Source: Lentilactobacillus senioris
Lineage (GTDB): Bacteria; Bacillota; Bacilli; Lactobacillales; Lactobacillaceae
Direction: 5' to 3'
NCBI RefSeq assembly: GCF_026798195.1
Contig: NZ_JAPQEZ010000001.1
Coordinates: 1 to 64,000 of the forward strand
Length of the DNA: 64,000 nucleotides
In this document: in pieces, positions 44,773 through 54,587 of the stretch
Position numbering within the stretch: the stretch's first letter is position 1
How the letters are laid out: each line of letters starts with the position of its first letter
The notes under the pieces: model-generated
Told to the model about the DNA's origin: nothing
Seen by the model: the letters and a program-made list of their open reading frames with translations, nothing else
Databases searched by the model: none
Position numbers and translations under genes: made by a program

Positions 44773-45414
44773 ATGAAAACAGTTTATTTAGTTCGTCACG
44801 GACAAACCCTGTTGAATCACTTCAATAAAATGCAGGGCTGGGTTGACTCCCCCTTAACCGAGTTAGGCAAACAACAGGCCGCCACCACCGGTAATAAATT
44901 AGCTGGAGTCACTTTTACTTACGCAGCTAGCTCAGATTTAGGTCGAGCAATGGATACCTTAGATATTATTTTGGCTCAACAAAATCAACCAATGCCAGTT
45001 CCAGAACGCCTTCTTGATTTAAGAGAGGCATACTTTGGCTCCTTTGAAGGATTAGACTCTAAGTTAACCTGGAACATGATTGGTGGTCCTAAGGGATTCC
45101 GACACCAACCAGATCTAGTTGAACAGTATGGCATTCTTAAAATTCGTGACTTCATGAATGCCGCAGACCCCTTTCACGAAGCAGAAACGGGTGATCAATT
45201 AGCTCAACGAATAAACCAGGCACTAATTCATTTGAGCAACAGTTTAGAGGATGGACAAGCGGCTATCGTAGTGAGCCATGGTACCTATATTAGAACCTTA
45301 GCGACTTTATTAACACCCGGCCAACCAGTTATGCCCCAACCTAATAATGGTAGTATCACCAAACTTGACGTTACTGACCCTAGCAACGCACAAATTATTG
45401 AATATAATGGATAA
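44773..45414 (+). CDS. Histidine phosphatase superfamily protein (phosphoglycerate mutase-like)
   Basis: 213 aa from ATG 44773 (an upstream frame to 44731 lacks a ribosome-binding site). Phospho-His motif VYLVRHGQT at the N-terminus, second catalytic His in VVSHGTYIR, acidic Glu in LREAYFGSFEG. The length suits a phosphatase rather than glycolytic mutase. Substrate unknown. Confidence 0.9.
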   Translation: MKTVYLVRHGQTLLNHFNKMQGWVDSPLTELGKQQAATTGNKLAGVTFTYAASSDLGRAMDTLDIILAQQNQPMPVPERLLDLREAYFGSFEGLDSKLTWNMIGGPKGFRHQPDLVEQYGILKIRDFMNAADPFHEAETGDQLAQRINQALIHLSNSLEDGQAAIVVSHGTYIRTLATLLTPGQPVMPQPNNGSITKLDVTDPSNAQIIEYNG

Positions 45415-45415
45415 T

Positions 45416-45449
45416 AAAAAAAGCCGGTACAATTTGTACCAGCTTTTTA
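45416..45449. terminator. Bidirectional terminator
   Basis: AAAAAGCCGGTACA pairs with TGTACCAGCTTTTT, one mismatch. Confidence 0.85.
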
Positions 45450-45454
45450 GCTAA

Positions 45455-46042
45455 TTAATATGCTAACTTATTAACGTTATCGCGTTGAGTTTTATCAGTT
45501 TCCCAAAATGGAACCTTTACCACCCCGATAATGTTCTTCTTAGAGACAAAGCCCCAATAACGACCGTCATTAGAAACACTACGGTGGTCACCCATTACGA
45601 AGTACTGTCCCTTAGGAACCTTGGTAACTCCGTTATACTCACTCCATTGAGATGAGAGGGACTTCAAATCCCAATTACCAGTACCGGAAGTGCGTTCTGA
45701 CTTGCTAATAAAGTTTTGTTTTACTAGCTTACCATTAACGTACAAGTTACCATCCTTACTAGAAACGGTATCGCCTGGGAGGCCAATTACCCGCTTAACG
45801 TAATCTGTTCCCTTAGTTTTAGCACTAGGATCTTCTCCATAGGCATCAAAAACAATTACACTTAAGTGCTTAATTGGCGCTTGTCGCCAAACGATCATCC
45901 GTTCATTATTTACCAAGTTAGGTTCCATTGAAGGCCCATCTACTCGAGCTACGGTCACAACAAATGCCCGTAATAATAGAGCAATGATTAACCCAATCGC
46001 AATTGGGACAACCCAGCTGAGTATTTCTTTAACTGTTTTCAT
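45455..46042 (-). CDS. lepB: Signal peptidase I
   Basis: Membrane-bound serine protease that releases exported proteins. 195 aa from ATG 46042 (AAAGGAG 9 nt upstream). One N-terminal membrane helix (about 11-33). Catalytic Ser38 lies in VDGPSMEPNL and the general-base Lys83 in DYVKRVIGLPGD; the box MGDHRSVSNDGR is also conserved. Standalone gene. Confidence 0.95.
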   Translation of the reverse strand: MKTVKEILSWVVPIAIGLIIALLLRAFVVTVARVDGPSMEPNLVNNERMIVWRQAPIKHLSVIVFDAYGEDPSAKTKGTDYVKRVIGLPGDTVSSKDGNLYVNGKLVKQNFISKSERTSGTGNWDLKSLSSQWSEYNGVTKVPKGQYFVMGDHRSVSNDGRYWGFVSKKNIIGVVKVPFWETDKTQRDNVNKLAY

Positions 46043-46160
46043 CAACTAATACTCCTTTTATTTGCTGTCGTATTCATGGCAGCACTTAATCACAATCGAT
46101 TATACCATAAGTTGACCTATGGCTTAAAACTCCGAACTATCTAATAGAAAGAAGGCAATT

Positions 46161-47351
46161 ATGAACACTAACCCCTCTACTGCTAAACGTATTTGGTTAA
46201 CTATTTTACTGGGAACCATCAGTGCTACTGGTCCGTTATCTATTGACTTATACTTACCAGCATTACCCGAAATGAGCACCTTTTTAAACGTTCCTGCTAG
46301 TTTAATTCAGATGAGCTTAAGCTCTTGTTTACTAGGATTAGCCTTAGGGCAAATTATTGCCGGTCCACTAAGCGATAAATACGGTCGTAAAAATCCCCTT
46401 TTAATTGGTTTTGCTATTTTTGGAATTACTTCACTTTTAATCTCATTTAGCACTTCTGCCTACATGCTAATTGGTTTACGCTTCATTCAAGGACTGGCCG
46501 GCGCTAGTGGCCAAGTGTTATCTAGAGCTATTGCCAGAGACATGTTTTCTGGCGCCCTTCTAACCAAATTCTATGCGATGCTTTCTGCAGTGAACGGTAT
46601 TTTTCCAGTTATTTCTCCGGTCATTGGGGGCTTTTTGGTTAAATATACCGGCTGGAAAGGTATCTTCGTTTTACTAGCCATCATCGGCTTAGCAGTTGTC
46701 ATCGCCATTTTTGTGGGCCTACCCGAAACGTTACCCGAAGCTGATCGGATCACTGGCAGTGCCACTTCTACGATTACCGACACCTTTAAGCTCTTAACTG
46801 ATCGCAGCTTTTTACGGTTAATTATTTTAGCCGGCTTAATCTACGGCGCCCTTTTCAGTTATATTTCCGCGTCTTCATTTGTTTTTCAAACCGAGTTTCA
46901 CGTATCAGTGCAAAGCTTTAGTTTGCTTTATGCTTTAAATGGAATAGGAATTGCTTTAGGATCAGCACTTCCTGGTCGTTTATCCCAAAAATATTCGATT
47001 CTATCGCAAACCTGGTTTGCGTTTACCGGCGCCGGAGTTTTAAGTTTAATCCTCTTGGCCAGTTCGTTCATGTGGCATAATTTGTTCCTAGTGATTTCCT
47101 TAGTGTTCTTTATTGTTATCTTTATTGGAATGCTCCTTACTACGATCACTTCGATCATCATGAACAGTAACAGTAGTAATGCTGGCGGAACCTCTGCTTT
47201 AATGGGAGTTTTCCAAAACGCTGTCAGCAGTTTAATGTCTCCCATTGTGGGCTTAATGGGAACTCATACCTATACCCCAATGGCAGCTGCCCTAGTCTTC
47301 TGTTGTGCTGCCGGATTAAGTTTACTCAAACGGGTTAACTACAAGCGCTAG
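46161..47351 (+). CDS. MFS multidrug efflux transporter, Bcr/CflA family
   Basis: About 12 membrane segments in 396 aa. TM1 region SATGPLSIDLYLPALPEM is diagnostic for Bcr/CflA antiporters, and motif A reads GPLSDKYGRKNP; motif C-like segments follow in TM5. Predicted proton-driven export of drugs such as bicyclomycin-like compounds; actual substrate unknown. Confidence 0.9.
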   Translation: MNTNPSTAKRIWLTILLGTISATGPLSIDLYLPALPEMSTFLNVPASLIQMSLSSCLLGLALGQIIAGPLSDKYGRKNPLLIGFAIFGITSLLISFSTSAYMLIGLRFIQGLAGASGQVLSRAIARDMFSGALLTKFYAMLSAVNGIFPVISPVIGGFLVKYTGWKGIFVLLAIIGLAVVIAIFVGLPETLPEADRITGSATSTITDTFKLLTDRSFLRLIILAGLIYGALFSYISASSFVFQTEFHVSVQSFSLLYALNGIGIALGSALPGRLSQKYSILSQTWFAFTGAGVLSLILLASSFMWHNLFLVISLVFFIVIFIGMLLTTITSIIMNSNSSNAGGTSALMGVFQNAVSSLMSPIVGLMGTHTYTPMAAALVFCCAAGLSLLKRVNYKR

Positions 47352-47357
47352 TTCCCA

Positions 47358-47390
47358 TAAAAAAGCCACCGCATTTGCGGTGGTTTTTTT
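47358..47390 (+). terminator. Terminator of the MFS efflux gene
   Basis: AAAAAAGCCACCGC pairs with GCGGTGGTTTTTTT. Confidence 0.88.
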
Positions 47391-47609
47391 GTAAGGGGGA
47401 TAATTAGTAAGAATAGAGTGGAATAGATTAGAGTTTGGTTTAATCGGGATGCTGAGTCCCGCCTTGGCCTTGTCGATTAGCTGCGGTCACCTCTTTACAA
47501 CCTATTAGATGTTTGAAGAAGTCAATTTGTAATTGACTATGCTGTAATAATAATCACTCCGCCTTAATCCCAACTTAAAAAAAGAATATGAAATAGTTAA
47601 GCTCACTTT
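47391..47609. other. Gap without a recognised element
   Basis: Two minor hairpins are visible (GGGA-TGCTGAG-TCCC near 47453-47467 and GTCAAT-TTGTA-ATTGAC near 47520-47536). Neither shows the core of the repeat-module family, and no gene is seen. Confidence 0.3.
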
Positions 47610-48731
47610 TTAATCGTATTGTCGCAAAAATTCAGATAGCAATTTCAAACCGGTTTGTAATACCTGTGTTGGTGCACAGTATCCTAACCGCACATGACCA
47701 GGCAAATCAAACCGTTCTCCCGGCACCAAGAGTACCCCGGTTTCTTTTAGTAGTCGGAGGCAAAATGGTTCAGTTGCTTCTGGAATCTCTAGGCGAGGAA
47801 ACGAAGTCGATACCATTTGCGGAATTGCTAACGATACACGCGGTTCTTGAGCTACCCAATCGGTTAATATTTTAAGATTACGCCCGACTAGTTCTTGGTT
47901 GCGAGCCAATACTTGGTCGCGATGTTGTAATACATAAGTGGCCACCACATCACCAAATACGCCCCCACAAATCATTGTGTAATCTCTAAACGTCCGAAAA
48001 ATGTCGGCCACTTCTGCATTAGAAGCCGTCCAGCCAATTCGAATTCCCGGAACTGAATAAGTCTTTGACAGTGAATTGGTGGCAATCCCGCGCTCATACA
48101 AATCCACAATTGATTTGTAATCCAAGTCAGCCGTTAATGGTTGATAAACTTCATCGACTAAAACATATGCTCCCACTGTTTTAGCGATGGCTACTACTTG
48201 TTTCATAAATGAACGGTCCAATACGGTGCCAGTCGGATTATTGGCATTATTTAAGCAAATCATTTTCGTATCCGGACGAATCAATTCTTTTAGTTTAGCC
48301 AAACTGGGCTGCCAGTCGCGAGTTTCTTCAATCGGCCAAAAATCTACTTCAGCTCCTAATGATTTAGGAATATCATACAATTGCTGATACGATGGATATT
48401 CAGCTATCACATGGTCGCCAGGATTAAGTAAGGCATACAAGGCCAAATGATTAGCTCCCGTAGCTCCATTGGTTTGCAAAATATTTTCTGCCGGCATGTG
48501 ATCATATAATTGGCTTACTGCTTGCTTAAATGCCGAGGAACCTTCGATATGGCCGTAATTCAACTTGCTTTTTTTAATATCTGTTAATAATTGTGCACCA
48601 GCTGACGGATCCAAAGCCACTAATTCAGCTAACGTTAATGATGCAATCGTACTCTGGGAAATATCATAGTGGGCCGTGGTTTCCCATTCATTTAACCATG
48701 CTTCAACACCAAATCCAGCAATCTCTACCAT
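47610..48731 (-). CDS. PLP-dependent aminotransferase, ArcT-like
   Basis: Class I/II fold, 373 aa from ATG 48731, the third of three consecutive ATGs, best spaced after GGAGG. The PLP Lys is in NSLSKTYSVPGIR, with NANNPTG and VLVDEVYQPL supplying the Asn and Asp contacts. The gene follows a basic amino-acid exchanger by 21 bp. The same pairing occurs as arcT with arcD in arginine-deiminase loci of lactobacilli, but arcABC are not here. Substrate unproven. Confidence 0.82.
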   Translation of the reverse strand: MVEIAGFGVEAWLNEWETTAHYDISQSTIASLTLAELVALDPSAGAQLLTDIKKSKLNYGHIEGSSAFKQAVSQLYDHMPAENILQTNGATGANHLALYALLNPGDHVIAEYPSYQQLYDIPKSLGAEVDFWPIEETRDWQPSLAKLKELIRPDTKMICLNNANNPTGTVLDRSFMKQVVAIAKTVGAYVLVDEVYQPLTADLDYKSIVDLYERGIATNSLSKTYSVPGIRIGWTASNAEVADIFRTFRDYTMICGGVFGDVVATYVLQHRDQVLARNQELVGRNLKILTDWVAQEPRVSLAIPQMVSTSFPRLEIPEATEPFCLRLLKETGVLLVPGERFDLPGHVRLGYCAPTQVLQTGLKLLSEFLRQYD

Positions 48732-48752
48732 CATCATTCCTCCATTTATGCA

Positions 48753-50180
48753 TTAAACCGAAATTTTATTCATCAATAATAACATAATTCCAATTATTGC
48801 GCCGAGGGAAATTAAAGCCGTCAAAATCCATTCATATGGGAATAACACGCGATCATGATGCTTTTCTTTTCTGGCTTTGACAAAAAACCAAATTCCAGGT
48901 ACATATGCAATTAAGCATAATAATACATATTGTAACCCAGCTAAGTATATTCCCACGCATTGAAAGGCTAAGGCCAAAAAGCCGATTAAAACTTGCCCCT
49001 TTTGCTGTTTAAGCCAAGCAAATTTCATTTGGTAAGCCCCAACAAAGATATAACTAATTACCACAGCTGCCGTACAAAGGGAGTAAGCAAAATTATAAGC
49101 ACTATCCATAAACAGCAGTGAAATTAAGAACAGTTGCACTAGACCAGCAGTAACAATTAAGGCAATGTATGGTGCTTTATATTTATTTTCTCGAGCAAAA
49201 AACTTAGGTAAAAGTCCTTCATCAGCCATCAGCCGCATTGTTTCTGCCGGTAACATGGTCCAAGAAATCCAGGAACCAAACAATGAAATAATTAGCCCGA
49301 TACTAATAAACGCTCCACCCCAAGTGCCAACCATATCTTTAAAAATGTAAACCATCGCCGGTTGATCTAAATTCATCAATTCTGTACGGCTCATATAACC
49401 ATACGGCAAAATAGATGCTAAAACGTAAATTAAGATTAAACACAATAGACCTATGATGGTAGCTTTACCGGCATCCGATTTACGTTTAGCCCTTGAAGAT
49501 AAGTTTACGGCTCCTTCGACACCTACGAAAACCCACATCATCACCATCATACAATTCTTAATTTGGTCACCAACGCCTTTTCCACCGTTAAAATTACCAG
49601 ATACATTGTTCCAGAAATGGGCGGTAAAGATTTGACTCTTAAATAAGAAAATGGCGATGACAATAAACGTGAAGAGTGGAATCAGCTTACAAATCGTGAT
49701 AATGGCGTTAAGAAACGCTGCATTTTCCACCCCACGACTAACAAACCAAGTTAAGGTCCACGAAACGATGCTGGCACACACAATAGCAATCACACTCTGC
49801 CCTGATTTAAATGCCGGTACAAAGTAACCAATCGCACTCATCATCACAGTGGCAAAGGCCACATTACCTAACCAGGTTGACAGCCAATATCCCCAGCCAC
49901 TAATAAAACCAGCAAAGTCACCAAAACCTTCCTGAGCATAAGCAAAAATTCCTTCTAATTCTGGACGTTCTAACACTAAATTATTTAAACTAAGGGCTAA
50001 CATTAAAATGCCAAACCCTACAATTCCCCAAGCAATCAAGGCTGGACCAGGCGAAGCCCCCACTGCTAAGTCAGACGTTAACGCAAAGATTCCCGCTCCA
50101 ATAGCAGACGTAATTACCATCGCAATTAAAGACGGCAGACTAATTCCGTTTACATTACCAGTTAGTTCATCTTTATTCAT
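48753..50180 (-). CDS. APC-family basic amino acid antiporter, ArcD-like
   Basis: 475 aa from ATG 50180; about 12-13 membrane segments. The opening SLIAMVITSAIGAGIFALTSD carries the GAGIF motif of APC exchangers, and the sequence resembles arginine/ornithine antiporters. A coupled PLP enzyme gene follows. Without arcABC adjacent, it may exchange another amino acid/amine pair. Confidence 0.85.
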   Translation of the reverse strand: MNKDELTGNVNGISLPSLIAMVITSAIGAGIFALTSDLAVGASPGPALIAWGIVGFGILMLALSLNNLVLERPELEGIFAYAQEGFGDFAGFISGWGYWLSTWLGNVAFATVMMSAIGYFVPAFKSGQSVIAIVCASIVSWTLTWFVSRGVENAAFLNAIITICKLIPLFTFIVIAIFLFKSQIFTAHFWNNVSGNFNGGKGVGDQIKNCMMVMMWVFVGVEGAVNLSSRAKRKSDAGKATIIGLLCLILIYVLASILPYGYMSRTELMNLDQPAMVYIFKDMVGTWGGAFISIGLIISLFGSWISWTMLPAETMRLMADEGLLPKFFARENKYKAPYIALIVTAGLVQLFLISLLFMDSAYNFAYSLCTAAVVISYIFVGAYQMKFAWLKQQKGQVLIGFLALAFQCVGIYLAGLQYVLLCLIAYVPGIWFFVKARKEKHHDRVLFPYEWILTALISLGAIIGIMLLLMNKISV

Positions 50181-50318
50181 CGTCTTCACATCCTAACCTC
50201 TATTATGATTATGTTTATTTTAATGATAATAATACCCTAATGGCAAATCTAATGGTTGGCATTCATTTTTTCTTTACATAAGCACCCCCCTTTTGTTCAT
50301 AATTTAAATTAGGCCAGA

Positions 50319-50365
50319 TAAAAAGATCCTAATCACCACTAATAAAGTAGAAACTAGGATCTCAT
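50319..50365 (-). terminator. Terminator of the alcohol dehydrogenase gene
   Basis: On the minus strand AGATCCTA pairs with TAGGATCT across a long loop, followed by TTTTT. Confidence 0.6.
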
Positions 50366-50374
50366 TATTTAATA

Positions 50375-51565
50375 TTAAAATTCTTCTGGCGTCATTGAAT
50401 CTTGATAGATCTTCTTAACGTCTTCTACACTCAAGTTTACGTAAGGTGCGGTGTCTAAATGACCAACTTTAACGGCACTTTGCGCCATAGCATCAAAGTA
50501 TTGATCATCATTGATGTCAACACCTGGTAAGGTCATTGGAATTTGCATCAGATTCAACCATTCATAAGTCTTCTTAATGGCTAATTCAGCAATTTCACGA
50601 TCACTACCATTATCAATATGCCAAACGTTACGACCGAAGCGAGCAAATAATGCTTCAGTGTCGTCTGATAAGATAAATTTCATCCAGCGGGGAGTTAGGA
50701 TTCCTAATCCCACCCCGTGGGTAATGTCGTAGTAAGCTGATAGTTCGTGTTCCAAGGAGTGCACGGTCCAGCCATCTTGGCCGCCTAACCGAACGATTCC
50801 GTTAAGGGCCATCGTTGCAGACCACATTAAGTTAGCCCGCGCATCGTAATTATCAGGGTGTTCCAAAGCAATTGGGGCCCACTTAATTACTGCCCGCATC
50901 AAACCTTCGATCATCCCTTTGGAAGCATCGTTAGCTGGTTGAGCATCAAAATATTGTTCCGTCAAATGACTGAAAATATCGATAGAACCCGCTGCAGTTT
51001 GCCAAGCTGAAACTGTGTAAGTCAAGGTAGGATCCAAGAAAGACACGGCTGGACTATTAGGACCTTGAGTCCCTAATTTTTGATGGGTAGTAGGATTAGA
51101 AATCACAGAACCAAAGTTCATTTCGGTTCCCGTAGCTGCCAAAGTTAAAATATCAACCACTGGTAATTGGTTTAACTTCATCCGATCAGCACCGTTAGCC
51201 TTAACCACTAAATCCCAAGGATCACCATCGTAGTAGTATGCAGAAGCAATGACTTTGCTGGCATCAATAACAGAACCACCACCAACGGCCAACACAACGT
51301 CCACGTTGTTTTCCTTAGCTAAACGTTGCCCTTCTCTAACTGAATCAATTTTAGGGTTAGGTTCCACTCCGGAAAGTTCCGTAATGTTTAGATCGTGCAA
51401 TAAAGCCTTAACTCGATCATATAATCCTGATTTTTTAATCGATTGCCCACCATAAACGAGCAACACATTGTTACCAAATTGAGTTACCGCATCGTGTAAA
51501 CCGGCATCAATAACGTCAGTTCCGAAGCGAATGTCCGTAGTATTATGAAAGCGAAAATCTTGCAT
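50375..51565 (-). CDS. Iron-containing alcohol dehydrogenase
   Basis: NAD(P)H-dependent alcohol/aldehyde oxidoreductase of the butanol-dehydrogenase type. 396 aa from ATG 51565, 11 nt after GGAGG. NAD-binding segment LAVGGGSVIDASKVIA; metal ligands in DIFSHLTEQYF and SLEHELSAYYDITHGVGLG. It probably helps recycle NADH by making ethanol or another alcohol. Monocistronic. Confidence 0.93.
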   Translation of the reverse strand: MQDFRFHNTTDIRFGTDVIDAGLHDAVTQFGNNVLLVYGGQSIKKSGLYDRVKALLHDLNITELSGVEPNPKIDSVREGQRLAKENNVDVVLAVGGGSVIDASKVIASAYYYDGDPWDLVVKANGADRMKLNQLPVVDILTLAATGTEMNFGSVISNPTTHQKLGTQGPNSPAVSFLDPTLTYTVSAWQTAAGSIDIFSHLTEQYFDAQPANDASKGMIEGLMRAVIKWAPIALEHPDNYDARANLMWSATMALNGIVRLGGQDGWTVHSLEHELSAYYDITHGVGLGILTPRWMKFILSDDTEALFARFGRNVWHIDNGSDREIAELAIKKTYEWLNLMQIPMTLPGVDINDDQYFDAMAQSAVKVGHLDTAPYVNLSVEDVKKIYQDSMTPEEF

Positions 51566-51636
51566 AGTAATTGGGGCCTCCTTATAAGTAGTAAGCCCAT
51601 TATACGACAAGTAAGTAAAGTTGGCACTTAAAGACT

Positions 51637-51679
51637 AAAAAACTTTCGGCTAAAATTAACCGAAAGTTCTTGGTTTTTA
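51637..51679 (-). terminator. Terminator of the PadR-DUF1700-DUF4097 operon
   Basis: AACTTTCGG pairs with CCGAAAGTT, with flanking A- and T-runs on both strands. Confidence 0.82.
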
Positions 51680-52489
51680 ATTAACAACGTTATTGGCATC
51701 ATGATTAATCAACTTAATTAACGGAGTTTGTTCTGCATGTTGAATAATTGGGCTGTCACTGGTTTTACTCTTAAGTCGGTTTTTTCCATCAGTAGTTTGT
51801 AGGTAATAACCCTTAGCTGCAACACCGTTCACCCGGTTAAGCCCATCGTAGTTGTTAACCACTAATTTATTAGTTAGTTTACCACTATCCATTTCGAAAC
51901 TACCATCTCTTAGTTTGGCTTGTCCGTTAGTAACCCTCAGCTGAGTTAGATGCACGTTACCATCATTACTGTTAATCACAAAATTTTTAATCGTTCCCCT
52001 AGTAGCAAATAAATCACCATCACCTTGAGAAGTCTCTAAGCGATTAATATAATTATCAGTCAAGTTAATCTGACCATTCGCATTATTAATTTTCACGTTC
52101 GTTAATACCGCTGATTCTGGCACCATAATGACAATATTGTGGACCGGGGCAGCTTGCCAATCGATCCCCCCGCTAAAGCTGTCACTCCAATCTTGAGTTA
52201 CCGTTAATTTTTGCTGACTCACACGATAAGTAGGCTTTCCCACGTTTCGATCTTCTAAGCGAATGCTATAGTGCTTACCACGCCGAATTGCGATGTTAGC
52301 ATCCGTAACATCTAGATCAATTTCTTTTATCGTAGGTAAAGTTTTGTTCCGAACTTCTTCATGGACAATCTTAGGTTCCAAGTCTTTGCCGATCGACACT
52401 GGTTGAACCCCACCCATTCGCCAACCAATAAAGGTAGCAATTAATCCACCAATAAACAGTACTACCCCGAATTTAATTAGTTTTTTCAT
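51677..52489 (-). CDS. DUF4097 family membrane-anchored beta-repeat protein
   Basis: 270 aa: short N-terminal membrane helix (about 5-24), then repeated strand units in adhesin-like style (NVKINNANGQINLTDN, RLETSQGDGDLFA, NFVINSNDGNVHLTQL). This is typical of DUF4097 and predicts an extracytoplasmic beta-helix. Its start overlaps DUF1700 by 17 bp. Family often found in envelope-stress operons; precise role unknown. Confidence 0.88.
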   Translation of the reverse strand: MKKLIKFGVVLFIGGLIATFIGWRMGGVQPVSIGKDLEPKIVHEEVRNKTLPTIKEIDLDVTDANIAIRRGKHYSIRLEDRNVGKPTYRVSQQKLTVTQDWSDSFSGGIDWQAAPVHNIVIMVPESAVLTNVKINNANGQINLTDNYINRLETSQGDGDLFATRGTIKNFVINSNDGNVHLTQLRVTNGQAKLRDGSFEMDSGKLTNKLVVNNYDGLNRVNGVAAKGYYLQTTDGKNRLKSKTSDSPIIQHAEQTPLIKLINHDANNVVN

Positions 52490-53150
52490 GGTTATCCCCC
52501 TTTACTTTCGGTTGCTTCTTAGTGATCTTACGGTAAAGCCAACTGATCGCAATCGCAATCATAGCAACGGCCCACTTTAACACACTAATTGCAATTGGAA
52601 TGCCAATAAACAGGGCTCCCAGACCGGTGACCCCGACTCCTAAGTAAAAGAGTGCTACGTTAGCGTTCGTTAGTACCATCATAATGCCAATATAAATAGC
52701 AGCAATTGATAACACAAATGCCGTTCCCACCATTACAACGGCCGCAAATAATAAAGCACCTACGGTCAGCACTCCCGCAAATAATACTGCTAACACCGCT
52801 AAAGCTAGCGGAATCGTTAATGGCGTTGACGCAATTCCTAAAATCACCAACCAAATCAACATTACGTTGGACCGGCCGTCCTGTTTTTGAATTTTTTCTT
52901 TAACCGCTTGATCACTAGAACCAGCCTCCGAATGGCTTTCATCCGTGTTAATAGAATAATCTGCTAACACCTTATGGGTCAGCTGCTTGGGGGTCCCCAA
53001 ACGTGCTTCCACTTCTGATTTGGTAACTAGTCCCGCGTCTTGTAAGTATTCGGCGTAAAATTCCACTACATCATCAATTTCTTCAGCGGTTAAATGTCCC
53101 ACCAAGCGATTTCTTAATTCAGCTAAATATTGTTGTACATCCCTTGCCAT
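52473..53150 (-). CDS. DUF1700/HAAS domain membrane protein
   Basis: 225 aa: N-terminal helical HAAS domain (YLAELRNRLVGHLTAEEIDDVVEFYAEYLQDAG) followed by about four membrane segments (about 97-210). Coupled to the PadR gene (TAATG overlap) and to DUF4097. The soluble HAAS region commonly partners PadR-type operons in Firmicutes. Confidence 0.9.
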   Translation of the reverse strand: MARDVQQYLAELRNRLVGHLTAEEIDDVVEFYAEYLQDAGLVTKSEVEARLGTPKQLTHKVLADYSINTDESHSEAGSSDQAVKEKIQKQDGRSNVMLIWLVILGIASTPLTIPLALAVLAVLFAGVLTVGALLFAAVVMVGTAFVLSIAAIYIGIMMVLTNANVALFYLGVGVTGLGALFIGIPIAISVLKWAVAMIAIAISWLYRKITKKQPKVKGDNHEKTN

Positions 53151-53491
53151 TATCCCTGTCCTCCTAAAGCCACTGGCGGAATTTGAGTTTGATCAAAGAT
53201 ACTATCCAAATTCTGCTTATAAACTTTCCAAGCCCCTAATAATTGTTCTAGATGTTCAGTTCCTGTCGTCGTAATTTTGTAGTAGCGCCGATTGCGTCCC
53301 TGAAATGGTTGATCATAAGTAGTCAACCAATCATTTTTTTGCAGTCGTTTTAATACCGGATACATGGTCGAATCAGAAATATTAATTGTCTTTTGAATTT
53401 CTTGAGTAATCGCGTACCCGTAATAATCCTCTTTAGTTAACAGAGAGAGCACTAAACCATCTAACAATTCCGAACTAATTTGAATTTCCAT
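53150..53491 (-). CDS. PadR family transcriptional regulator
   Basis: 113 aa winged helix: LSLLTKEDYYGYAITQEIQ, then ISDSTMYPVLKRLQKNDWL and the wing GRNRRYYKITTTG; C-terminal helix for dimerisation. First gene of its operon and probably an autoregulator. The ligand is unknown. Confidence 0.92.
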   Translation of the reverse strand: MEIQISSELLDGLVLSLLTKEDYYGYAITQEIQKTINISDSTMYPVLKRLQKNDWLTTYDQPFQGRNRRYYKITTTGTEHLEQLLGAWKVYKQNLDSIFDQTQIPPVALGGQG

Positions 53492-53651
53492 AGTTTTTTC
53501 CGTCCTTTATTAATTACAATTTAATATTATACGACATATAGTATAGACGTCAAACCTTTTTTAAGTTGGAGGCAGATCCGTTGAAATTAATTCAAATGCG
53601 TGCTAAAACTGGTAATATGCTATTTAAAGCTCGTAGGAGGATTGAACTAAC

Positions 53652-54587
53652 ATGAAAAAAGAAACCGTTGCTGCCGCGATTGCCCTTCCATTTATTACGG
53701 CAACCGGCTTGCTAGACGCTTCCGAACGTTTATATAAATTTGTTTTTAACCGGGTTAACGAAGTCCCACCCACCTCTGCAGAAAAACAAAAATACGCTGC
53801 TGATTATTATGGTTATGTTGATTGGCTTCACACCCAACCGACTAGAATCTGGCATTTAAATGAAAATACAGATGAAGAACTAAGTGCTATTTTTATTCCA
53901 GCTGAACATTACAGTACAGATACTGTTATCGTAGCCCACGGCTATAAGGGCAATGGCGAAACCATGGCCAATTATGCCAAAATGTTTCATGATTTAGGCT
54001 TTAACGTTTTGCTTCCCGATAGTCGAGCTCACGGTAATTCTGCCGGTAAATATATTACCTTTGGCTGGCTAGACCGCTTAGATTATCTGGATTGGATCGC
54101 CAAAATTATTAACTACGGTGGCGCCAATACCTGCATTGTGCTCTTTGGGGTTTCTATGGGCGGAGCCACAGTAGAAATGCTAAGTGGTGAAAAACTACCG
54201 GAACAAGTCAAATTAATCATTGCCGACTGTGGCTATTCAGATATTAATAGTGAATTGACCTATTTGTTAAAACAGCTCTATCACATGCCCAAATATCCAA
54301 TTGTGCCTGCCGTGAGCTTGATTAACAAACGCCGCCAAGGGTTTAATTTGAAACAAGTTTCCTCTATTAATCAATTGGCTAACAATAAGCTACCAATTTT
54401 CTTCATCCACGGTGAAAAAGATACCTACGTTCCGACTGAGATGGTTAACGAAAACTATGCGGCTACTAAGGGGCCTAAACAAAAGTGGATTGTTCCTAAT
54501 GCTACGCATGCAGAAAGCTTTTGGATTAATCCAGAGGAATACCGCCGAAGAGTTAAGAAATTTTTGGATGAGTATTTGATTGAATAG
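53652..54587 (+). CDS. Alpha/beta hydrolase
   Basis: 311 aa with an N-terminal hydrophobic stretch (about 6-20) that may be a membrane anchor. Oxyanion motif AHGYKGNGE, nucleophile Ser168 in FGVSMGGAT, acid Asp in HGEKDTYVP and His in NATHAESFW complete the triad. Resembles the Firmicutes YqkD/BAAT-type esterases; substrate unknown. Its stop codon abuts the first repeat module downstream. Confidence 0.92.
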   Translation: MKKETVAAAIALPFITATGLLDASERLYKFVFNRVNEVPPTSAEKQKYAADYYGYVDWLHTQPTRIWHLNENTDEELSAIFIPAEHYSTDTVIVAHGYKGNGETMANYAKMFHDLGFNVLLPDSRAHGNSAGKYITFGWLDRLDYLDWIAKIINYGGANTCIVLFGVSMGGATVEMLSGEKLPEQVKLIIADCGYSDINSELTYLLKQLYHMPKYPIVPAVSLINKRRQGFNLKQVSSINQLANNKLPIFFIHGEKDTYVPTEMVNENYAATKGPKQKWIVPNATHAESFWINPEEYRRRVKKFLDEYLIE

